Assembly (NCBI GenBank): GCA_900471485.1
Contig: UCEU01000033.1
Span: forward strand, 20,332-84,331
DNA length: 64,000 bases
Direction of reading: 5' to 3'
Origin: Hyphomicrobiales bacterium
Lineage (GTDB): Bacteria; Pseudomonadota; Alphaproteobacteria; Rhizobiales; Rhizobiaceae
The notes under the pieces are model-generated. The model saw only the letters and a program-made list of their open reading frames with translations, was not told the DNA's origin and ran no database searches. Shown here one piece after another: positions 58,539 to 64,000 of the stretch. Within the stretch, counting starts at the first letter, position 1, and each line of letters opens with the position of its first letter. A program made the translations under genes and the position numbers.

Positions 58539-58764
58539 AGCCGACCCCGATTATGAACTGCCCGGCGGCAGCCGTTCCCACGTCCTTGGAAAGGCGCACC
58601 ATAACGCGAAATCATTGCCAGAGACTTTCGATAAGCGACATGGAGTTCCCTCATAGCTAAGGGATTAGGAATAATCAGGCTTTTTTCAGGTGCGGTGCGC
58701 GGGAAAAGGCGGAGATCTAGCCGGATTGAAAGCCCTGGACGCCCCGGCTAAGGTCGCGGCGTCG

Positions 58765-59382
58765 ATGTCGGCTGCGGGGATTCGTGTGCGTTCTGTCTTG
58801 TCTGTTTTGCCCGTGATGATAGCTCTCTTGATGCCGGGAGCGGCGCTGGCCGAGTGGCAGCCGGTCGAGCAGGTCAAGACCTACGGCATTGCGGGACAGA
58901 CCGGCGCCGCCCTCTACCAGTCTATCGGTGAGCGCGGTCCGGGCTTCGGGTCGAACGGCCGCGCCATCGCCCACACCACGTTCAAACTCACCTGGACGCG
59001 CAAGTACGAGGCGCAGGGAACCGCCTGCGCCATCGTCACCGCGCGCCCAAAACTCATCATCACCTATACGCTGCCCAAGCCCGAGGCCAGACTTTCGGGC
59101 CCGGTCGCGGCCAGCTGGCAAACCTTCATCGCCGGCATCGAGAAGCACGAGCGGGTGCATGGTCAGCACATCACGGAGATGGTTGGTGAGATCGAGGCAA
59201 CCAGCCTCGATTTGAGGGTGGAAGACGATGCCGCCTGCAAGAAAATCCGCGTGGAACTGACGCGAAGGCTCGGCGCGCTCTCCGACAAGCAACGCCAGCG
59301 CGGCCGGGATTTCGACCAGGTGGAGATGAGCGAGGGCGGCAATATCCGCCAACTCATCCTCCAGCTCGTGAACGGTCCCTGA
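58765..59382 (+). CDS. DUF922 family secreted zinc-protease-like protein
   Basis: About 205 residues from the ATG at 58765; an in-frame start at 58690 would add 25 residues. The N-terminus has an export segment (LSVLPVMIALLMPGAALA). The domain contains W..FIAGIEKHERVHGQHI, where HERVH is a perfect HExxH metalloprotease motif, and a DDAACKKI Cys that may pair with Cys in ACAIV. DUF922 proteins are predicted Zn-dependent proteases. Its partner or target is unknown. Confidence 0.87.
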   Translation: MSAAGIRVRSVLSVLPVMIALLMPGAALAEWQPVEQVKTYGIAGQTGAALYQSIGERGPGFGSNGRAIAHTTFKLTWTRKYEAQGTACAIVTARPKLIITYTLPKPEARLSGPVAASWQTFIAGIEKHERVHGQHITEMVGEIEATSLDLRVEDDAACKKIRVELTRRLGALSDKQRQRGRDFDQVEMSEGGNIRQLILQLVNGP

Positions 59383-59487
59383 CCGCACATCTTTTGCGCC
59401 AACGGGGAAACTGGATCTGCCGCTTTCGGGATCGGATTTCTCCGTGCTAAGGTTGTTGTCCCCTTCAACAGTTGAGGCACTCAACGC

Positions 59488-60819
59488 ATGTCAGGCCAGG
59501 ATGGCAGTCTTCTCGACTACGTCGGAATTCTCACCGTATTTCTGCTCGTCGCCGCAAATGGCTTCTTCGTCGCCGCCGAATTCGCCCTCGTTTCCGTTCG
59601 CCGCAGCCGCGTCTCCGAGCTGGTCGCCACCGGCAGGATGAATTCGACCGCACTCCAGCGGGCGGTCGACAATCTCGATGCGAACCTGGCCGCAACACAG
59701 CTCGGCATCACCATTTCGTCGCTCGCCCTCGGTTGGGTCGGCGAACCGGCGCTGGCGCACCTGATCGAACCGCTGCTCGGCTGGCTGCCCGGCCAGTGGG
59801 CTGTCACCGGTTCCCACACCATCGCCGTGGTCATCGCCTTCGTCATCATCACCTCGATGCATATCGTGCTCGGCGAGCTGGCGCCGAAGAGCCTTGCCCT
59901 GCAGCGCAGCGAGCAGACCTCGCTCGCCGTCGTGCGCCCGCTGGGCCTCTTCCTGCTCATCTTCAAGCCGGCGATCTTCGTGCTGAACGGCATGGGCAAT
60001 CTCGTGCTGCGCGCCTGCGGCCTCCATGCCGGAACCGGCGAATCCTCGTTCCACTCGCCGCAGGAGCTCAAGCTGCTGGTCGCCGAAAGCCAGGAAGCCG
60101 GCCTGTTGAACCAGGTGCAGCAGCAGCTCGTGGAGCGCGTGTTCAACATCGGCGAGAGGCCGATCTCGGACATCATGACGCCGCGGCTCGATATCGACTG
60201 GATCGACGCCGAAGACAGCGACGCGGAGATATTGCAGACCATCCGCGAATCCCGGCACGAACAGCTGCTCGTCGGCCGCGGCTCGATCGACGAGCCGACG
60301 GGTATGGTCCTGAAGAAGGACCTGCTCGACCAGGTCCTCGAAGGCGGCAAGATCCGCCCCATGGACGTCATCAAGCAGCCGCTGGTGTTGCACGAAGGAA
60401 CCTCGGTCGTGCGCGTCCTCGACAAGTTCAAGGCCTCGCCGGTACGGCTTGCGATCGTCATCGACGAATATGGCAGCCTCGAAGGCATCGTCACGCAGAC
60501 GGACCTGCTGGAGGCCATCGCCGGCGATCTGCCGGGCACGGACCAGGAGCCAGACATCGTCGTGCGCGAGGATGGCTCGCTGCTCGTCGACGCCATGATG
60601 CCGGCCTTCGACGCCTTCGAGCGGCTGGGATTGCGCGAGCGCCCGGATGCCGATTTTCACACGCTGGCCGGTTTCGCGCTGCATCAGCTGCAGCACATTC
60701 CCGAAGCCGGCGAAACATTCGAATTCGACGGATGGCGCTTTGAGGTCATCGATATGGACGGCATGCGCATCGACAAGATCCTGGCGACGCGCACCGCGGT
60801 GGATGGGATCGATATATAG
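59488..60819 (+). CDS. CNNM/CorC-type hemolysin family transporter
   Basis: A 443-residue protein with the order DUF21 membrane domain (about 10-190; FFVAAEFALVSVRRSR, LGITISSLALGWVGEPALA), CBS pair (about 210-335; SDIMTPRLDIDWI, MDVIKQPLVLHEG, VIDEYGSLEGIVTQTDLLEAI) and a C-terminal CorC_HlyC domain (about 350-435). The family handles magnesium or cobalt efflux and binds ATP-Mg at the CBS pair. Despite the name it is not a toxin. Confidence 0.94.
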   Translation: MSGQDGSLLDYVGILTVFLLVAANGFFVAAEFALVSVRRSRVSELVATGRMNSTALQRAVDNLDANLAATQLGITISSLALGWVGEPALAHLIEPLLGWLPGQWAVTGSHTIAVVIAFVIITSMHIVLGELAPKSLALQRSEQTSLAVVRPLGLFLLIFKPAIFVLNGMGNLVLRACGLHAGTGESSFHSPQELKLLVAESQEAGLLNQVQQQLVERVFNIGERPISDIMTPRLDIDWIDAEDSDAEILQTIRESRHEQLLVGRGSIDEPTGMVLKKDLLDQVLEGGKIRPMDVIKQPLVLHEGTSVVRVLDKFKASPVRLAIVIDEYGSLEGIVTQTDLLEAIAGDLPGTDQEPDIVVREDGSLLVDAMMPAFDAFERLGLRERPDADFHTLAGFALHQLQHIPEAGETFEFDGWRFEVIDMDGMRIDKILATRTAVDGIDI

Positions 60820-60935
60820 AAGCTCAACCGGTCGCTGAAACACGGAACGCTAAAATTGTACGCGTTGCAATGGCAAGTTTTTCAATCACTCCGCGATAAA
60901 CCGGCTTATCTCAAACTGGGGTAGTGGGCGGACGG

Positions 60936-61661
60936 ATGACGATTTTTGGCGACTCGCGACTTGGGCGTATTGGCTATGCGGTCGTGCTGCTCCTGATGTT
61001 TTGCTTCGATTTCGGCAAGGAGCCGGTCCAGCGCTTCATCATGTCGTTGCATGACAAGGCGGCAGCCGAATTGTCGACGCCGCACCCGATCGTCGATAGG
61101 GCACAGAGTTCCACGGGCCGACAGGTCAACGCACCAAACATGCCCTTGATGCTCAAGGGTCAGGAGGACGCTGTCCGGTCAATGGTTGCGTCGGGCAGGA
61201 AGCCGACGGCTGCAGATATCGAGAAAGCTCGTAGAGCAACGCAGCAGGCCGCACTGCAGGCCGTGGTCGGCGGAGCGCCCGATGGCGACGCGCGTACGGC
61301 ACGCCTGGTCGGCGATCGCGCATCTTACGAGATGCTGTACGTGATCGCCGCAATCGCCATGACGGGCATTACGGTCGTTGGACTGCTGTGGATGGTGTCG
61401 AGCCGTCTGAGGGATATCGGCTGGCCGCAACTCTTGCTATGGGCGCTCCTGGCGCCCGTATTCCTTCCGAAGTTCATCGGATTGCCTCTGCCCGCTCTCG
61501 CGGTGCAGGCCGTCACGATCTTCTTTTACGGCGTCCTGCTGGTTCTCGCCTTCATCCCGGGTCAAGGCAGTACGCCGATCTTCCAGGCAAAGCGACCCTT
61601 GCCGCAGCCGGTGCCCGTCAGGCGTAAACCCGGCCAATTCGGCCGGTTGGGTCTTGACTAG
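60936..61661 (+). CDS. Membrane protein of unknown function (DUF805-like C-terminus)
   Basis: About 241 residues from the ATG at 60936; a GTG 12 bp earlier is an alternative. One membrane segment near residues 10-28, a helical extramembrane region (about 30-130), then three membrane segments with SSRLRDIGWPQLLLWALL, which recalls the RLHDIG loop of DUF805 proteins. The tail is Pro/Arg-rich. I do not recognise a specific family beyond that resemblance. Its stop codon touches a terminator hairpin. Confidence 0.72.
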   Translation: MTIFGDSRLGRIGYAVVLLLMFCFDFGKEPVQRFIMSLHDKAAAELSTPHPIVDRAQSSTGRQVNAPNMPLMLKGQEDAVRSMVASGRKPTAADIEKARRATQQAALQAVVGGAPDGDARTARLVGDRASYEMLYVIAAIAMTGITVVGLLWMVSSRLRDIGWPQLLLWALLAPVFLPKFIGLPLPALAVQAVTIFFYGVLLVLAFIPGQGSTPIFQAKRPLPQPVPVRRKPGQFGRLGLD

Positions 61662-61684
61662 CGGCCGGGGCTAGGCCCGGCCGC
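61661..61684. terminator. Hairpin terminator between two convergent genes
   Basis: A perfect 9-bp GC stem, GCGGCCGGG and CCCGGCCGC, with a 6-nt loop, then TGTTT on the plus strand. It lies between the membrane-protein gene and the convergent fad gene. Confidence 0.75.
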
Positions 61685-61703
61685 TGTTTCCTCCATCCGG
61701 ACG

Positions 61704-63920
61704 TTAAGCCGCCGCCTTGGCACCCGCGTAGGGGTCGAAGCGCCCGTAGAACGTCTGGCCGTTGGCTGCCATCTCCTTCAACAGAGCCGTCGGCTTGAAG
61801 TGCGGTCCGTAGAGTGAGGCGAGCTTTTCGCTGAGCGCCACGAAGCTCTGCACGCCCATGCCGTCAATGTAGGAGAGCACGCCGCCGGTATAGGGCGCGA
61901 AGCCGAAGCCGAGGATGGAACCGACATCGGCCTCGCGCGGATCGGTGACGATGCCTTCTTCGATCGTGCGCGCGGCCTCGAGCGCGATGGTGACGAGGAA
62001 GCGCTGTTTCAGCACCTCGACATCGATCTCGTCGGCCTTCTTCTGCGGATAGAAGGTCTTCAACTCCGGCCAGAGCGATTTCTTGGCCGGCTTGGCCGGA
62101 TAGTCGTAGAAGCCCTTGCCGTTCTTGCGGCCGCGGCGATCGAGTTCGTCGACCATCCTGTTGATCAGCGCCAGGTGCCTCGGATCGACGGCTGCCTCGC
62201 CGAGATCGGCGACGGTCGCCTTCAGGATCTTCTGGCTGAGATCGATCGCCACCTCGTCGTTAAGCGACAGTGGACCAACCGGCATGCCGGCCATCTTGGC
62301 GGCGTTTTCGATCATCGCCGGCGGCACGCCTTCGATCAGCATGTCGTAGGCTTCGTGGATATAACGGAAGACGCAGCGGTTGACGAAGAAGCCTCGCGTG
62401 TCGTTGACCACGATCGGCGTCTTCCTGATGGCGGCGACGTAATCGAGTGCCACGGCAAGCGCCTTGTCGCCGGTTTCCTTGCCGAGGATGACTTCGGTCA
62501 GCATCATCTTTTCGACCGGCGAGAAGAAGTGCACCCCGATGAAATCGACCGGCCGCTTCGAGTTTTTCGCAAGGCCCGAGATCGGCAGCGTCGAAGTGTT
62601 GGAGGCGAAGATCGCGCCTTCGGGTAGCACGGCTTCGACAGCCTCGATTACGGCCTTCTTGACGTCGCGATCCTCGAACACGGCCTCGATGACGAGGTTT
62701 ACGTCCGCGAGATCGGCGTATTCGGCCGACGGCGTGATGCGCGCGAGAAGCGCCGCGCCCTCATCCTGCGTCAGGCGACCCTTACCGACTGAGTCCTTCA
62801 CTAGGCCCTCGGAGACCGACTTGCCCTTGGTCGCGGCTTCGATGTCGCGATCGACAAGGGTGACGGGAATGCCGGCGGCGGCGGTCACGTAGGCGATCGA
62901 CGCCCCCATGAAACCGGCGCCGACGACACCCACCTTCTTCAGCTCCGTCTTTGCGATGCCGGCGGGGCGGCGGGCCCCTTTGCCAAGCTCCTGCATGGAG
63001 ATGAAGAGGGAACGGATCATCGAGAATGCTTCGGTGGTCTGCAGCACCTGAGTGAAATAACGCTGCTCGATCTTCAGCGCCGTATCGAAGGGAACCTGCA
63101 GACCTTCATAGACGCATTTCAGGATGGCGAGCGCGCCGGGATAGTTGCCCGCGGTTTCGCGGCGCAGGATCGCCGGTGCGGCCGGCCATAGCTGGGCTGC
63201 CGCCGGTGTCCAGATGCCGCCGCCGGGGGCCTTGAAGCCCTTCTCGTCCCAGGGAGCGATCGGCTTCAGGCCGTCCTTGATCATCTGCTTGGCTGCTGAA
63301 ATCAGCTGATCCGGCTCGACCACCTGATGGATCAGGTTCATCGCCTTGGCACGCGAAGCCGTCAGCGACTGGCCCGTCGTCATCATCTGCAGAGCCGACT
63401 GGGCATCCGCCAGACGCGCGACGCGCTGCGTGCCGCCGGCGCCGGGGAAGATGCCGACCTTGACCTCGGGAAGCGCGATCTTGACGGACTTGGCATTGGA
63501 GGCGACGCGGCCGTGGCAGGCGAGCGACATCTCCAGCGCGCCACCCATGCAGGTGCCGTTGATGGCCGAGACCCAGGGCTTGCCCGATGTCTCCAGCTTG
63601 CGGAACAGGCCGGTCATGCGGCCGACGAGATCGAAGAGCTTTTGCGCGGCGGTCGACGGGTCCTTGACCTTCTCCTCGTTGTAGAAGGTGAACATCGCCT
63701 TGATCATCGAGAGATCAGCACCGCCGGAGAAGCTCGACTTGCCCGAGGTGATGACCACGCCCTTGACGGCGCTATCGGCCACCGTCTGGTCGATGATCGC
63801 ATTCAGTTCGTCCATCACCTCGGAGGTGAAGACATTCATCGACTTGCCGGGCATGTCCCAGGTGACAAGGGCAATGCCATCGGCGTCGGTTTCGACGGTG
63901 AAATTGGTGTAGGTGGTCAT
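61704..63920 (-). CDS. fadJ: FadB/FadJ-type fatty-acid oxidation multifunctional protein
   Basis: A 738-residue fusion. The crotonase domain (about 1-200) has MGGALEMSLACHGRVASN and LPEVKVGIFPGAGGTQRVARL, with both expected Glu. The NAD-binding 3-hydroxyacyl-CoA dehydrogenase domain (about 330-510) has VVGAGFMGASIAYVTAAAGIPVTLVDRD and the catalytic His/Glu in GVHFFSPVEKMML; the C-terminal dehydrogenase domain follows to about 730. It carries out hydration and oxidation of enoyl-CoA in beta-oxidation. The thiolase partner is probably outside the window. Confidence 0.93.
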   Translation of the reverse strand: MTTYTNFTVETDADGIALVTWDMPGKSMNVFTSEVMDELNAIIDQTVADSAVKGVVITSGKSSFSGGADLSMIKAMFTFYNEEKVKDPSTAAQKLFDLVGRMTGLFRKLETSGKPWVSAINGTCMGGALEMSLACHGRVASNAKSVKIALPEVKVGIFPGAGGTQRVARLADAQSALQMMTTGQSLTASRAKAMNLIHQVVEPDQLISAAKQMIKDGLKPIAPWDEKGFKAPGGGIWTPAAAQLWPAAPAILRRETAGNYPGALAILKCVYEGLQVPFDTALKIEQRYFTQVLQTTEAFSMIRSLFISMQELGKGARRPAGIAKTELKKVGVVGAGFMGASIAYVTAAAGIPVTLVDRDIEAATKGKSVSEGLVKDSVGKGRLTQDEGAALLARITPSAEYADLADVNLVIEAVFEDRDVKKAVIEAVEAVLPEGAIFASNTSTLPISGLAKNSKRPVDFIGVHFFSPVEKMMLTEVILGKETGDKALAVALDYVAAIRKTPIVVNDTRGFFVNRCVFRYIHEAYDMLIEGVPPAMIENAAKMAGMPVGPLSLNDEVAIDLSQKILKATVADLGEAAVDPRHLALINRMVDELDRRGRKNGKGFYDYPAKPAKKSLWPELKTFYPQKKADEIDVEVLKQRFLVTIALEAARTIEEGIVTDPREADVGSILGFGFAPYTGGVLSYIDGMGVQSFVALSEKLASLYGPHFKPTALLKEMAANGQTFYGRFDPYAGAKAAA

Positions 63921-63966
63921 GATGGGATTCCTCTTCCCGTGGAATTCTCTGTTGTGCGCGGGTTAG

Positions 63967-64000
63967 CCCCTCCCCCTTGTGGGGAGGGGTTGGGGAGGGG
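63967..64000. repeat. GC-rich inverted repeat with four G4 runs (window edge)
   Basis: CCCCTCCCC (63967-63975) is inverted as GGGGAGGGG (63981-63989), and a second GGGGAGGGG follows at 63992-64000, giving four runs of four G on the plus strand. It lies 47-80 bp upstream of the fad start and runs out of the window. It resembles short intergenic repeats that I recall from Rhizobiaceae genomes. Confidence 0.6.

Overview
The window looks like a stretch of main chromosome from a member of the Rhizobiaceae (Rhizobium, Neorhizobium or Agrobacterium type). The grounds are a GC-rich coding style, a gcrA cell-cycle gene with clustered CcrM-type GANTC sites, a SAM-II riboswitch in front of metZ, the order phoR-pstSCAB-phoU-phoB, the order argD-argF-hslO-apaG-metZ-dCTP deaminase, the long form of dCTP deaminase, and Pho boxes built of 11-bp repeats. 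I see no insertion sequence, prophage, CRISPR array or rRNA. Two tRNA genes are present: Thr (CGT) and Gly (CCC).

Layout. 1-5.0 kb: the N-terminal part of a beta-mannosidase, gloA, and a four-gene osmoprotectant-type (betaine/choline class) ABC operon, all on the minus strand. 5.4-7.4 kb: a LysR-type regulator with two DNA-binding domains, then cutC. 7.4-15.6 kb: a sugar catabolic island with an RbsABC-type transporter, a FucU/RbsD-type mutarotase, an aldo-keto reductase (aldose dehydrogenase), an altronate-dehydratase-family enzyme and a divergent GntR regulator with two DNA-binding domains. A 22-bp AT-rich element is repeated upstream of the transporter and of the dehydratase and is the best candidate operator. 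Together these fit non-phosphorylating oxidation of a 6-deoxyhexose such as L-fucose. 15.7-21.2 kb: a small secreted protein, a TadG-like protein, tRNA-Thr, a nitronate monooxygenase with a strong palindromic operator, a conserved membrane protein and polyphosphate kinase 2. 21.3-29.2 kb: the phosphate regulon. 29.2-36.7 kb: gcrA, arginine genes, hslO, apaG, metZ under a SAM-II riboswitch, dCTP deaminase and tRNA-Gly.

36.7-46.7 kb is more mixed: an Imm11-like orphan immunity protein next to tRNA-Gly, a 62-aa protein with its own promoter, a chemoreceptor, a glycosyltransferase with a type II secretion ATPase N-terminal domain, an orphan amino-acid-type binding protein, and a compact set made of a LexA-like S24 regulator, an SNase-like protein and a TerB-like protein. 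46.7-64 kb: pyrD, a MATE exporter, a CAP-domain lipoprotein, a methyltransferase, a YitT-type membrane protein, a second orphan binding protein, an Lhr-like repair helicase with its PdeM phosphoesterase, a lytic transglycosylase lipoprotein, TIGR02186-TauE, a DUF922 metalloprotease-like protein, a CNNM/CorC-type transporter and a FadB/FadJ-type beta-oxidation enzyme.

No single undescribed system stands out beyond doubt. The strongest leads are regulatory: the two double-HTH regulators and the shared operator pair, the SAM-II leader with two mutually exclusive hairpins, the five GANTC sites plus a CtrA-like box in front of gcrA, an unexplained terminator in the divergent gcrA-argD gap, and the S24-SNase-TerB set.
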